A stretch of 64,000 bases of DNA from Gluconobacter sp. Dm-62 (GCF_018256155.1 NZ_JAERLY010000001.1:367375-431374); one strand, 5' to 3'. Counted from the stretch's first letter, positions 36,170 to 45,105 are shown. The notes: generated by a model not told the origin, from the letters alone. Translations and numbers: made by a program.

Positions 36170-36493
36170 ATGAGGATCATCGCCCGTCGCACGCTGAGAG
36201 AGTTCGTCGACAGTCTGGCGGGCCAGAAGGAGCAGCCGGCCGTGAAGGCGGCGCTGGACGCCTGGTTCGCCGAAGTCGGCAAAGCTGCGTGGACGAGCAC
36301 CGCCGATGTGAAGCGGCTTTATGCCACGGCCAGCATCGTCAGCGCCGAGCGGATCGTCTTCAACATCAAGGGCAATGCCTATCGCCTGGTTGTGGCGGTC
36401 GATTTCGAGAAAGGCATCGTCTGGATCAAATGGATCGGCACGCATAAGGCGTATGACAGGATCGACGTGACGGAGGTGGAACATGACGGCTGA
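36170..36493 (+). CDS. higB: HigB-family toxin
   Basis: The 107-residue protein has RRTLREFVDSLAGQ, then SAERIVFNIKGNAYRLVVAV and IKWIGTHKAYDRID, the RelE-like HigB fold that cuts mRNA in the ribosome. Basic residues in the C-terminal strand match the active site of the family. The toxin gene precedes and overlaps the antitoxin gene by 11 nt, as is normal for higBA. It probably stabilises the element. Confidence 0.92.
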   Translation: MRIIARRTLREFVDSLAGQKEQPAVKAALDAWFAEVGKAAWTSTADVKRLYATASIVSAERIVFNIKGNAYRLVVAVDFEKGIVWIKWIGTHKAYDRIDVTEVEHDG

Positions 36494-36863
36494 TCTGAAG
36501 CCCATCCGCAACGAGGCGGATTATGACGCAGCGCTGGGAGAAGTCGGGCGGCTATGGGGTGCGAAGAGCGGCACACTGGACGGCGACAGGCTCGACGTGC
36601 TGGCAACCCTGATCGACGCCTATGAGGCCAAGCACCATCCGATCGACCCGCCCGATCCTGTCGAGGCGATCCGCTTTCGGATGGAGCAGCAGGGGCTCAC
36701 CCGCAAGGATCTGGAGCCGATGATCGGCCCGCGCAACCGGGTAGCCGACGTGCTGAACCGCAAGCGTGGCCTGTCGATCGACATGATCCGCCAGTTGCAT
36801 GACGGCCTCGGCATCTCGGCCGAGGTGCTGATCCGGCCCAGCCGGATGGACAAGGTCGCCTGA
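36483..36863 (+). CDS. higA: HigA-family antitoxin
   Basis: The 126-residue protein has an acidic, helical toxin-binding N-terminus and an XRE-type helix-turn-helix at about 60-115 (MEQQGLTRKDLEPMIGPRNR, then LSIDMIRQLHDGLGIS). It neutralises HigB and represses the pair from the upstream palindrome. It ends 13 nt before the recombinase start, so the recombinase may be partly cotranscribed. Confidence 0.92.
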   Translation: MTADLKPIRNEADYDAALGEVGRLWGAKSGTLDGDRLDVLATLIDAYEAKHHPIDPPDPVEAIRFRMEQQGLTRKDLEPMIGPRNRVADVLNRKRGLSIDMIRQLHDGLGISAEVLIRPSRMDKVA

Positions 36864-36876
36864 TAAGGAACATCCC

Positions 36877-38601
36877 ATGATCCGCGTCGCCCTGTATGCC
36901 CGCTATTCGTCCGACAACCAGCGCGACGCCTCGATCGAGGACCAATTCCGCATCTGCCGTGAACACGCAAAACGAGAGAAGTGGAAGGTCATTGGTGCCT
37001 ACAAGGACGCAGGCATTTCGGGGGCCAGCATGATCCTGCGCCCCGGCATCCAGACCCTGTTGCAGGACGCCCAGGCCGGACGGTTCGACATCGTACTGGC
37101 CGAGGCGCTAGACCGCGTCTCGCGCGACCAGGCCGACGTCGCCACCCTGTTCAAGCACCTGAAATTCGCCGGCGTGCCGATCGTCACCCTGGCCGAAGGT
37201 GAGATCAGCGAACTGCATGTCGGCCTCAAGGGCACGATGAATGCCCTCTTTCTGAAAGACCTCGCCGCCAAGACCCATCGCGGACTGCGCGGCCGGGTTG
37301 AGGACGGTAAATCCGGCGGCGGCCTGTGCTACGGCTATCGCGTCGTCCGCCAGTTCGACGCCAAAGGCGAACAGATCCGGGGCGATCGCGAGATCGACGC
37401 GCATCCGGCGGAGGTCGTCCGCCGCATCTTCCGTGACTTCGCCGCCGGCATTGGGCCACGCGCCATTGCCAAGGCCCTGAACGATCAAGGCATCGCCGGC
37501 CCGGAGGGCAAGCTGTGGAGTGACACTACCATCCGGGGCCATGTGAAGCGCGGCACCGGCATCATCAACAATGAGCTGTATATCGGCCGATTGGTCTGGA
37601 ACCGCCAGCGCTACGTCAAAGATCCGTCGACGGGCAAGCGCGTCTCGCGCCTCAACCCGGAATCGGAGTGGGTCATCACAGACGTACCCGATCTGCGGAT
37701 CGTCGATGATGCCCTCTGGCAGGCGACCAAGGCCCGCCAGAGCATCATTGCCGAGAAATACGTCAATGTCACCGAGGCTGTTCGCGCCCACCACAAGCGC
37801 AACCGGCTGAATGGCACCCGCCGGCCGAAATCCCTGCTGTCGGGCCTGCTGTTCTGCGGCCAGTGTGGTGGTCCTTATACGCTACGGGGTTCAGACCGCT
37901 TCGCCTGCTCGTCCCATGTCACCAATGGCTCCTGCGCCAACAGCCGAACGATCCCCCGCCCCGATCTGGAACGCCGCGTGCTCTCTGGTCTCAAGGACCG
38001 GATGATGGCCCCCGAGATCGCGGCCGAGGCCATGCGTGCCTATGCCGAGGAGACCAATCGTCTCAACCGCGAGCGTCGGTCCAACGCCGATGTCTGGCAG
38101 GCGGAACAGGTGAAGGTCGAGAAACAGATCCGGGGCATCATCGAGGCCATCAAGGAAGGCATGTTCCATCCCAGCATGAAAGCGGAGATGGACACGCTCG
38201 AAGCCCGCAAGGCCGAACTGGCTGCCCTGCTCTCCGACACCCCCGACGATGTGCCGGACCTACTGCCGAGCGCTTCAGCGGTCTACGGGCGCAAGGTCGG
38301 CCGCCTGACCGATGCCCTCAACCGTCCCGAGGAACGGCTTGAAGCGGCCGAAGCGCTGCGGGCGCTGATCGAGAAGGTCGTGCTGACGCCCGGCCCGAAC
38401 CGGGGTGAGATCGACGCGATGCTGCGTGAAAAACTGGGCACGATTCTGACCTGGATTGAGCGGCAAACCATTGGAAAGGCTGAAAAAAGAAACACTCCCG
38501 GAGCCGGGCTCACGGGAGTGTCGGTATCAGTGGTTGCGGGGGCACACAACCAATGTAGCCTGCACCTTGTGAGCGGTTTCGTGAAGAAGCTCACTGCATG
38601 A
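36877..38601 (+). CDS. Large serine recombinase (integrase of the element)
   Basis: The 574-residue protein has the resolvase domain with catalytic Ser11 in LYARYSSDNQRDASIEDQF and the DRVSRDQ motif. A recombinase domain follows (about 165-285), then a zinc ribbon (LLFCGQCGGPY ... SCANSR, about 325-355) and a coiled coil (about 390-455). It should excise and integrate the element. The last 24 codons overlap the 15-bp att repeat, so the C-terminal residues (after VVAGA) may be encoded by the insertion site. SD is fair, 13 nt after higA. Confidence 0.95.
   Translation: MIRVALYARYSSDNQRDASIEDQFRICREHAKREKWKVIGAYKDAGISGASMILRPGIQTLLQDAQAGRFDIVLAEALDRVSRDQADVATLFKHLKFAGVPIVTLAEGEISELHVGLKGTMNALFLKDLAAKTHRGLRGRVEDGKSGGGLCYGYRVVRQFDAKGEQIRGDREIDAHPAEVVRRIFRDFAAGIGPRAIAKALNDQGIAGPEGKLWSDTTIRGHVKRGTGIINNELYIGRLVWNRQRYVKDPSTGKRVSRLNPESEWVITDVPDLRIVDDALWQATKARQSIIAEKYVNVTEAVRAHHKRNRLNGTRRPKSLLSGLLFCGQCGGPYTLRGSDRFACSSHVTNGSCANSRTIPRPDLERRVLSGLKDRMMAPEIAAEAMRAYAEETNRLNRERRSNADVWQAEQVKVEKQIRGIIEAIKEGMFHPSMKAEMDTLEARKAELAALLSDTPDDVPDLLPSASAVYGRKVGRLTDALNRPEERLEAAEALRALIEKVVLTPGPNRGEIDAMLREKLGTILTWIERQTIGKAEKRNTPGAGLTGVSVSVVAGAHNQCSLHLVSGFVKKLTA
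38492..38521. repeat. Long hairpin inside the 3' end of the recombinase gene
   Basis: ACACTCCCG (38492-38500) pairs with CGGGAGTGT (38513-38521). The 12 nt between contain GAGCC...GGCTC, so the stem is 14 bp with one bulge. It is 9 bp from the att repeat and may be part of the att site or slow transcription at the element end. Confidence 0.55.
38531..38545. repeat. Right att-like 15-bp direct repeat
   Basis: Identical to 1912-1926 and placed in the same context, the last codons of a serine recombinase. It matches a tRNA 3' end in reverse complement (gcaacca). I take it as attR. Confidence 0.6.
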
Positions 38602-38700
38602 CATTGTCGATTGACAAACCGTTGTTTTTATCAAAATTTTGTTTTGACAGCGGCCTCTGTAGCCTATTCCGCAGCAATACCCGAATACGGAGGTTACATA

Positions 38701-38853
38701 ATGTCCCATTATGCGCTCCCACGCCAATACGCTTACGTTCAGAAAGCGCCTGCCGCCATGTCGCAAAAGCTCACTCGCTTGGTGATCCAGGAAATTCGAC
38801 TCCTCTATCTGGAGGCCCCACCCCAGGTTCTGATCACACATATCCTCCGATGA
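38701..38853 (+). CDS. Possible small protein with strong ribosome-binding site
   Basis: ATG 38701 is preceded by GGAGG 7 nt upstream, the best such site nearby, and opens 50 codons: MSHYALPRQYAYVQKAPAAM, with a helical C-terminus RLVIQEIRLLYLEAP. No family is recognised. A ttgaca-like box about 60 nt before supports transcription. The product is cytoplasmic if made. It may be a small protein or a leader. Confidence 0.4.
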   Translation: MSHYALPRQYAYVQKAPAAMSQKLTRLVIQEIRLLYLEAPPQVLITHILR

Positions 38854-39162
38854 TCCGTCTTCCGTCGAACCCATCAAGCAGGGGGCGCCTCATACATATT
38901 TAAATAAATAATAATTAAATTATTACAAAATACTTACAAAAATAATTTTGATAATTTATATTATTTTTAAGTGTTTCAAAGGATTTCATAGAAATATATT
39001 TTCTATAATTATTTTATATAGATGTAATAATTTAGGTATGCTCATTAAAACTTGTTTTCCTCTTAAAAAACCCAAAATTACGCATGATATTATGCGATAT
39101 TTATTTCTCAGCACTCGAAATTTAACCGTCAGAAGGAATCGTTCCAACCATACTTTATTATT
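38854..39162. other. Very AT-rich intergenic stretch
   Basis: About 300 bp are strikingly AT-rich, unlike anything else nearby. No gene, repeat or RNA is supported. It lies just outside the right att repeat and upstream of the nitrate operon promoter, and may be an xenogeneic-silencer or bend region. Confidence 0.5.
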
Positions 39163-39190
39163 TTGACATCAGATCGTTCTGCAATATAGT
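39163..39190 (+). promoter_or_regulatory. Promoter of the nitrate-assimilation operon
   Basis: TTGACA (39163-39168) and TATAGT (39185-39190) with a 16-bp spacer form a strong sigma-70-type promoter. It is the only good one upstream of narK and would give a leader of about 150 nt. Confidence 0.55.
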
Positions 39191-39212
39191 CTCTACACAC
39201 AATGTAACGATA

Positions 39213-39332
39213 CTCTATCAGTGCCGGTGGAGAGTCGGGTTTGTCCGGTCAGGACGGAGACGCATAGGGTGGATCAATGGCGGTCCACTGGCCCTAAATG
39301 GGCGATGACGCATCCCTGTTTGATGTGTCGTC
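39213..39332 (+). promoter_or_regulatory. Leader RNA with ANTAR-type hexaloop hairpin
   Basis: CTCTATC (39213-39219) pairs with GGTGGAG (39226-39232), allowing G-U pairs, around the hexaloop AGTGCC with A at position 1 and G at 4, the signature bound by ANTAR antiterminators. A second stem (TTTGTCC/GGACGGA, 39240-39258) has a pentaloop. A long stem GATGACGCATC/GATGTGTCGTC at 39304-39332 ends 12 nt before narK. The NasT regulator is encoded in this operon. A U-tract for a classic terminator is missing. Confidence 0.5.
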
Positions 39333-39344
39333 TGGAAATGTATT

Positions 39345-40526
39345 GTGGACAGGGGTTTCCTGAAAGCCGGGCACGCACCAACCCTGCTGGCCGCTTTTCT
39401 ATATTTCGACGTCTCATTCATGATCTGGGTTTTGTTAGGTCCTCTCGGCATTGCGATTGCGCATGACCTTCACCTGAATGCTGGGCAGAAAGGACTGCTA
39501 GTCGCAACGCCTGTGCTGGCCGGGGCCGCCTTTCGTGTGTTGGCTGGGGGCCTGGTGGATATGTTCGGCCCGCGCCGCGTCGCGATTGCCGCACAGCTTA
39601 CAGTCATTTTCGGCCTTGCCCTGGTCTGGTACCTTGCACCTCATACTTACGGTCAGATGTTCGGACTGGCGGGCATTCTTGGCGTTGCTGGGGCATCTTT
39701 CGCCATTGCCCTTCCCCTTGCCTCCGTCTGGTATCCTCCGCAGTATCAGGGAACCGCGCTCGGCATTGCAGGCGCAGGCAACTCAGGAACCGCGCTGGCC
39801 TCACTTTTTGCGCCCGGACTGGCGGTTCTGGTGGGATGGCGCAACGTCATCGGCCTTGCGACGCTTCCGCTCATCTGCGTTCTGCTACTTTTCCTTATTC
39901 TGGCCAGAGAGCCTGTCAATCGGCCAGCATCTCCGGGCCTGCGCTCATGGGGTCCAGTTCTGGGATCCGGCGATAGCTGGCTGCTGATGTTTTTCTATAG
40001 CGTGACCTTTGGTGGGTTTGTGGGTCTTGCGTCGTTCCTCACCATTTATTTCAATGACCAGTACAATCTCTCTCCCACCGTTGCTGGTGCGTGTACGGCA
40101 TTTGTCGTTTTCATAGGCTCTTTTGTGCGGCCAGTTGGAGGAGCCTTCGCCGACCGTGTGGGCGGCACGAAAGCCCTGACCATCCTGTATGCGGTCGCGG
40201 CAGGCTGCTTTTGCGTCATTGCCCTTGGACTTCCGACGATCTATCTCGCATTCCCGGTATTCCTCTTGGGGATGGTAACGCTCGGGCTGGGCAATGGCGC
40301 CGTTTTTCAGCTTGTTCCAGCCCGCTTCCCGCGTCAGGTCGGCATTCTGACAGGGCTGGTCGGTATGGCCGGCGGGGTCGGCGGCTTCTACCTGGCGCTC
40401 TCACTGGGGGAAGCCCGACAGATCGTCAATTCTTACGGGCCGGGATTTCTCGCTTTCGCCGGGATCTGCCTGATTGCCTGCATCGCCGTTGTACTGTGTC
40501 ACCATCGCTGGCGGGAGATCGGCTGA
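39345..40526 (+). CDS. narK: NarK/NasA-type MFS nitrate transporter
   Basis: The 393-residue inner-membrane protein has about twelve membrane segments. The signatures AGAGNSGTALASLFAPGLA, DMFGPRR and FADRVGGTKALTI are those of the nitrate/nitrite porter family. It imports nitrate. It starts at a GTG (39345) after a hairpin-rich leader and ends in TGATG, overlapping the porin gene by one base. Confidence 0.93.
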   Translation: MDRGFLKAGHAPTLLAAFLYFDVSFMIWVLLGPLGIAIAHDLHLNAGQKGLLVATPVLAGAAFRVLAGGLVDMFGPRRVAIAAQLTVIFGLALVWYLAPHTYGQMFGLAGILGVAGASFAIALPLASVWYPPQYQGTALGIAGAGNSGTALASLFAPGLAVLVGWRNVIGLATLPLICVLLLFLILAREPVNRPASPGLRSWGPVLGSGDSWLLMFFYSVTFGGFVGLASFLTIYFNDQYNLSPTVAGACTAFVVFIGSFVRPVGGAFADRVGGTKALTILYAVAAGCFCVIALGLPTIYLAFPVFLLGMVTLGLGNGAVFQLVPARFPRQVGILTGLVGMAGGVGGFYLALSLGEARQIVNSYGPGFLAFAGICLIACIAVVLCHHRWREIG

Positions 40527-42172
40527 TGACTGGTCTTTCCGTCTTCTCTCCCCTTCCCTATGCGCCCATGCTGGCAGGTCTTGCTTTGGGGGGGCTGGCA
40601 TTCTCCAGCCCCGTGAAAGCTGACGATACTCCCAACCCCCATGTCGGGGTTCATCTGTCCGAACGCTCCAGAACAAAAGCCGTCACTCAGCCGGTTCACA
40701 CCCAGCAAAACCGCTCCGCGCACTCCCCGGACTGGGATGTTTTCAATGCGGGGAACGGAGCCGCATCCGGTTTCGGGTCAATGGCGGGCTTTGGTCAGGT
40801 TCGTTGGGCGGAAGACTGGAGCGATATCGTTAATACCCCGCCGGAACAGCGCAGGAATGACTGGTTCAGCCGCCTGAAATATATTCGCCTGAATGAAAGC
40901 GGAAGTATCTGGCTTTCTCTGAACGCGGAAGAACGCCTCCGTTATGTCTATGAAAACCAGCCCATGATGGGAACGGCAGGCAAGACCAACGCCAACCGGG
41001 TTCTTCTGCGCAATCTTTATGGCGCCGATCTTCATCTGGGAGCGCATGTCCGCGCTTATGCCGAGTTCCTGTACGGCGTCGCAGGAGGCTCCAATACCTA
41101 CGGATACCAGACAGGGGTGCAGCGGGAACGACTGGATCTCCAGCAGGGTATTCTGGAAGTGAAGGGCAATCTTCTGGGAGCCAAAGCCGGCATTATTGGT
41201 GGTCGACAGGTCTTCCTTGATACGCCTGTCTTCATGCAGTCCGCCCGGGACCTGACGAATGCACAGCAGACCTGGGATGGTATCCGTGGCTATGCCATCT
41301 GGAAACGTTTTCGGGTGGATCTGTTTGATTTCATGCAGACCAACAAACTGCCTGATGCTGTCTTTGGAGATGGCACGAACTACAGTGCCCGGATGTATGG
41401 CGCCATGACGTCCACGGCGCTTCCTGCATTCAGAGCCATGGGAAAGAAGAGTCAGCTTTTCGCAGACGTCTTTTACATCGGCTATCTCTACAGTGGCTCC
41501 ACAGCATCTATCCCGACGACAACGGGTACAGAGGCAGGTTCCAGCCGTCGGGACAATGTCGGCATGCGACTATGGGGAAATATCGGCCCTTTCTCGACGA
41601 GCCTGAGCGGTGTGTTTCAGGGAGGCCAGTTTCGGCCAGCACAGGAAAGGCAGCCCACCCGTGCTGTACGGGCTTATGCTGTTAATGCATCCCTGCTGTA
41701 TAACCGTCCTGATCTTGCGACCAAGCCGAGCGCTGGTCTGCAGGCCGATCTTTTTTCCGGCGGCTCCTATCATAGCAAGGATGGCGCAGTCGGGACGTTT
41801 GCATCCCCTTATTTTCCCTTGCCGTACTATAACGATGTGACGTTGTCCGTAACGTCCCAGAACCTGATCGGTGTGGGGCCTCTGGCGACATTTGCTCTGC
41901 GGAAAAACCTTCACATCAAGCTGCATGTGCCTTTCTTCTGGCGGGAAAGCACACAGGATGCGGTGTATGGCACAGGCAAGATCTATTCTTGGCGCAATGG
42001 GTTATCTGGCGGCTTTATTGGGGCCACTCCCCAGACGCAACTTGCCTGGAACTTTGCTCCACATTGGACCTGGACTCACGACATCGCAGGCTTCATCGCA
42101 TCTCGCAGCATGCGCACGGCAGGCGCAAAAAGCGACGCGTTCTACATGCAGACTCTCGAATTCAAGTTTTGA
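40526..42172 (+). CDS. Alginate-export-type outer-membrane porin
   Basis: The 548-residue protein has a signal peptide (to about residue 36, SSPVKA) and a beta-barrel of the alginate export (AlgE/OprD-like) family with WLSLNAEERLRYVYENQP, GIIGGRQVFLDTP and RDLTNAQQTWDGIRGY. Its place in the operon suggests it lets nitrate through the outer membrane; alginate need not be involved. It ends with the aromatic EFKF typical of barrel proteins. It overlaps narK by one base and lies 2 nt before nirB. Confidence 0.88.
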   Translation: MTGLSVFSPLPYAPMLAGLALGGLAFSSPVKADDTPNPHVGVHLSERSRTKAVTQPVHTQQNRSAHSPDWDVFNAGNGAASGFGSMAGFGQVRWAEDWSDIVNTPPEQRRNDWFSRLKYIRLNESGSIWLSLNAEERLRYVYENQPMMGTAGKTNANRVLLRNLYGADLHLGAHVRAYAEFLYGVAGGSNTYGYQTGVQRERLDLQQGILEVKGNLLGAKAGIIGGRQVFLDTPVFMQSARDLTNAQQTWDGIRGYAIWKRFRVDLFDFMQTNKLPDAVFGDGTNYSARMYGAMTSTALPAFRAMGKKSQLFADVFYIGYLYSGSTASIPTTTGTEAGSSRRDNVGMRLWGNIGPFSTSLSGVFQGGQFRPAQERQPTRAVRAYAVNASLLYNRPDLATKPSAGLQADLFSGGSYHSKDGAVGTFASPYFPLPYYNDVTLSVTSQNLIGVGPLATFALRKNLHIKLHVPFFWRESTQDAVYGTGKIYSWRNGLSGGFIGATPQTQLAWNFAPHWTWTHDIAGFIASRSMRTAGAKSDAFYMQTLEFKF

Positions 42173-42174
42173 CC

Positions 42175-45099
42175 ATGACTGCCTCAGAGAACGGACAGAT
42201 GACCATGAAAGAGAACATCATCATCATCGGCAACGGAATGGTTGGACATTACTGTGCCGAGCAGCTCGTCATGCACGGTCTGCATGAAACGCATCAGATC
42301 CATGTCTTTGGCTCCGAGCGCCACCATGCCTATGACCGCGTTCATCTTACGGAATACATGACGAGTCAGGATGCGCTGGCCCTGCGTTTGCATGAGGAAG
42401 ATTTTCACTCGGCTCACGGCATCATCATGCATCTGGGTGTTCCTGTCATGCGGATCGACCGTGACGCCAGGGCCGTGGAAAGCGAAGAAGGTATTCTTCC
42501 CTACAGCACACTGATTTTAGCGACAGGCTCCGTCCCGTTCGTGCCGTCAATACCAGGCAATACCGGAAGTGCAGGTCTTGTCTACCGCACGCTTGAGGAC
42601 CTGGACATCATCCGCGCTGCCGCTAAAGGAGCCAGCCATGGAACCGTCATTGGTGGCGGCCTGCTGGGACTGGAAGCCGCTCATGCCCTGAAACTTCTGG
42701 GGCTGGACGTCAGTGTCGTACAGCTTGGAACGCATCTGATGTCGGCCCAGCTTGATGAAGAGGGCGGTCGCGCGCTTCGCAGGCGCATTGAGACGCTTGG
42801 GATTGATGTGAGAACCTCCCACGCGACCAAAGAGATTGTCGCCGGCGAACAAAAACGTCATCGCTTGGTGTTTGCGAACAGTCCTTCTTTTGAAACCGAT
42901 ATGGTTGTTTTCTCTGCCGGTATCCGCCCGACCGATCAGCTTGGCAGGGCTTGCGGGCTGGCTGTGGGCGCACGGGGCGGCCTCGTGATCGACAATCAGT
43001 GCCGGACGTCCGATCCGGACATTTTCGCCATCGGTGAATGTGCGCTCTGGCAGGATCAGGTCTTTGGTCTGGTCGGACCGGGATACACCATGGCGCGGAC
43101 CGTTGCTTCCCTTTTGGCCGGAGAAGACGCCGCCTTTACGGGCGCGGACATGTCCACCAAGCTCAAGCTTCAGGGTGTGGATGTAGGTTCGATCGGCGAT
43201 GCGCACGGACGGGAGCCCGGCGCCACGAGCTATCGCTTCATCGGCGAGGCCGATGGCTCCTATCGGCGTCTCGTTCTGTCCGCGGACGGCCAGCGTGTGA
43301 CAGGGGCGATCCTTGTTGGGGACAATTCCTATTACGACACGATCTTCCAGTATGTTCAGAACGGCATCAAACCGCCGGCTGACCCCGCCGCACTGATCCT
43401 GCCGCGTGGTGAAGGGGCAGAGCTTCTGGGCGCGGACGCCCTGCCTGATACGGCCATGATCTGCTCCTGCCACAACGTTACGAAAGGCTCGATCTGTAGC
43501 GCCATTGATGCGGGTTGCGCCGATCTGGCCACGCTCAAGCAGAGCACAAAGGCCAGTACAGGCTGCGGCGGCTGCGCGGCTCTGCTCAAGAGCGTGTTCG
43601 AAACGGAACTTTCCGCCCGGGGCATCGAGGTCGATCACAGCCTTTGCGAGCATTTTTCCCATACACGTCAGGAGTTGTACTCCCTCGTTCGTGTCCATGG
43701 CATCCGCAGCTTTGAAGAGCTGATGACACGCCATGGTAATGGCGGTTTAGGCTGCGATATCTGCAAACCAACCATTGGCTCGATCCTTGCCTCGGCATGG
43801 AACAAGCCGATCACCGATCCGCTCTATATTCCTTTGCAGGACACGAACGACACGTTCATGGCCAATATGCAGAAGAACGGGACCTATTCCGTTGTTCCCC
43901 GCATTGCAGGTGGCGAAATTACCCCGGACAAGCTGATTGTCCTGGGGCAGGTTGCAAAGAAATATGGCCTCTACACCAAGATCACCGGTGGCCAGCGTGT
44001 CGATCTGTTTGGCGCTCAACTCCACCAGCTTCCCGAAATCTGGGGAGAGCTTCTGGAGGCAGGATTTGAGACGGGCCATGCTTATGGAAAGTCCACACGG
44101 ACGGTAAAATCCTGTGTTGGCAGCACATGGTGCCGTTATGGCGTGCAGGATAGCGTCGGTAAGGCGCTGGATCTTGAGAACCGCTATAAGGGGCTGCGCT
44201 CTCCGCACAAGCTCAAATTCGCCGTATCCGGCTGTACGCGGGAATGCGCCGAGGCCCAGAGCAAGGATGTGGGCATTATCGCTACGGAAAACGGCTGGAA
44301 CCTGTATGTCTGTGGCAATGGCGGGATGCGTCCGCGCCATGCAGAGCTTTTCGCGACCGATCTCGATTCAGAAACGCTCGTGAAATACATCGACCGCTTC
44401 CTGATGTTCTACATCCGTACCGCAGACAAGCTCCAGCGCACGTCTGTCTGGCGGGAAGGTCTGGAGGGCGGTCTCGATTATCTCAAAGACGTCATCATCA
44501 AGGACAGCCTTGGCATTGCCGAAGAGCTGGAACAGCAGATGCAGCATGTGGTCGAAACATACCACTGTGAATGGAAGGATGCCCTGACGGACGGCGAGAA
44601 GCTCAAGCGCTTCCGCACTTTTGTCAATGACAGCCGCCCCGATCCAAACGTTCAGCTTGTTCCCGAGCGCGATCAGGTCAAACCAGCCCCCAATCAGGCT
44701 ACCCTTTTGGAAGGCGCGGGTCCGGTGGAATGGACGGCCCTGTGCGACAAGAACGATCTGGTCCCACGATCAGGCGTGGTTGCCTGGTATGAAGGTGCGC
44801 AGATCGCCCTGTTTTATCTGCCGGAAACGGAAAACACATCCGCCCGCGTTTTTGCCGTGGACAACCATGACCCATTCTCGAAGGCCAATATCATCGGACG
44901 CGGCATCATAGGGGATCTGCGGGGGCAGCTCGTTGTCGCCTCCCCGCTTTACAAACAGCATTTCAATCTGGAAAACGGGATCTGTCTTGAAGATTCCAGC
45001 AAATCCCTGCGAACGTGGGACACGCGTCTGACCCCCGAAGGCAAGGTTGAAATCCGCGCCAGGGTTATGGAGACCATCGCAGAACGCCTGTCTGCTTAA
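42175..45099 (+). CDS. nirB: Assimilatory nitrite reductase, NirB-NirD fusion
   Basis: The 974-residue cytoplasmic enzyme reduces nitrite to ammonium with NAD(P)H. It has FAD/NAD(P) domains (IIIIGNGMVGHYCAEQL near 16; GTVIGGGLLGLEAAHAL near 160), a BFD-like [2Fe-2S] domain (CSCHNVTKGSI near 430; TGCGGC near 461) and the siroheme/[4Fe-4S] half with CVGSTWCRYG (about 647) and GCTRECAEAQ (about 686). From about 855 a NirD domain is fused (DNHDPFSKANIIGRGIIGD, YKQHFNLENGICLED), without Rieske ligands, as in free NirD. ATG 42199 is an alternative start. Confidence 0.94.
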   Translation: MTASENGQMTMKENIIIIGNGMVGHYCAEQLVMHGLHETHQIHVFGSERHHAYDRVHLTEYMTSQDALALRLHEEDFHSAHGIIMHLGVPVMRIDRDARAVESEEGILPYSTLILATGSVPFVPSIPGNTGSAGLVYRTLEDLDIIRAAAKGASHGTVIGGGLLGLEAAHALKLLGLDVSVVQLGTHLMSAQLDEEGGRALRRRIETLGIDVRTSHATKEIVAGEQKRHRLVFANSPSFETDMVVFSAGIRPTDQLGRACGLAVGARGGLVIDNQCRTSDPDIFAIGECALWQDQVFGLVGPGYTMARTVASLLAGEDAAFTGADMSTKLKLQGVDVGSIGDAHGREPGATSYRFIGEADGSYRRLVLSADGQRVTGAILVGDNSYYDTIFQYVQNGIKPPADPAALILPRGEGAELLGADALPDTAMICSCHNVTKGSICSAIDAGCADLATLKQSTKASTGCGGCAALLKSVFETELSARGIEVDHSLCEHFSHTRQELYSLVRVHGIRSFEELMTRHGNGGLGCDICKPTIGSILASAWNKPITDPLYIPLQDTNDTFMANMQKNGTYSVVPRIAGGEITPDKLIVLGQVAKKYGLYTKITGGQRVDLFGAQLHQLPEIWGELLEAGFETGHAYGKSTRTVKSCVGSTWCRYGVQDSVGKALDLENRYKGLRSPHKLKFAVSGCTRECAEAQSKDVGIIATENGWNLYVCGNGGMRPRHAELFATDLDSETLVKYIDRFLMFYIRTADKLQRTSVWREGLEGGLDYLKDVIIKDSLGIAEELEQQMQHVVETYHCEWKDALTDGEKLKRFRTFVNDSRPDPNVQLVPERDQVKPAPNQATLLEGAGPVEWTALCDKNDLVPRSGVVAWYEGAQIALFYLPETENTSARVFAVDNHDPFSKANIIGRGIIGDLRGQLVVASPLYKQHFNLENGICLEDSSKSLRTWDTRLTPEGKVEIRARVMETIAERLSA

Positions 45100-45105
45100 C
45101 TGTTC

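Larger units (their letters stand above)
1912..38545. mobile_element. Putative integrative conjugative element, ~36.6 kb
   Basis: The element is bounded by the 15-bp direct repeats and has an intact serine recombinase at its right end. Its backbone is a complete P-type (trb) mating-pair system, coupling protein, VirD2-type relaxase, lytic transglycosylase, TraF, RepA and AlpA, in an order like that of Tn4371-type and related alphaproteobacterial elements. Cargo genes of different base composition sit between backbone modules: 1987-6715, 19546-22467, 28818-30945, 33096-36067. Alternatives are a plasmid integrated by homologous recombination, or two nested elements, since the left end carries remains of another recombinase. 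No parA is visible between repA and DUF2840. Confidence 0.6.

Noticed and set aside
40091..42172. 693-residue open frame as a larger porin
   Set aside because: The first 145 residues are in a shadow frame of narK; the signal peptide begins at ATG 40526.
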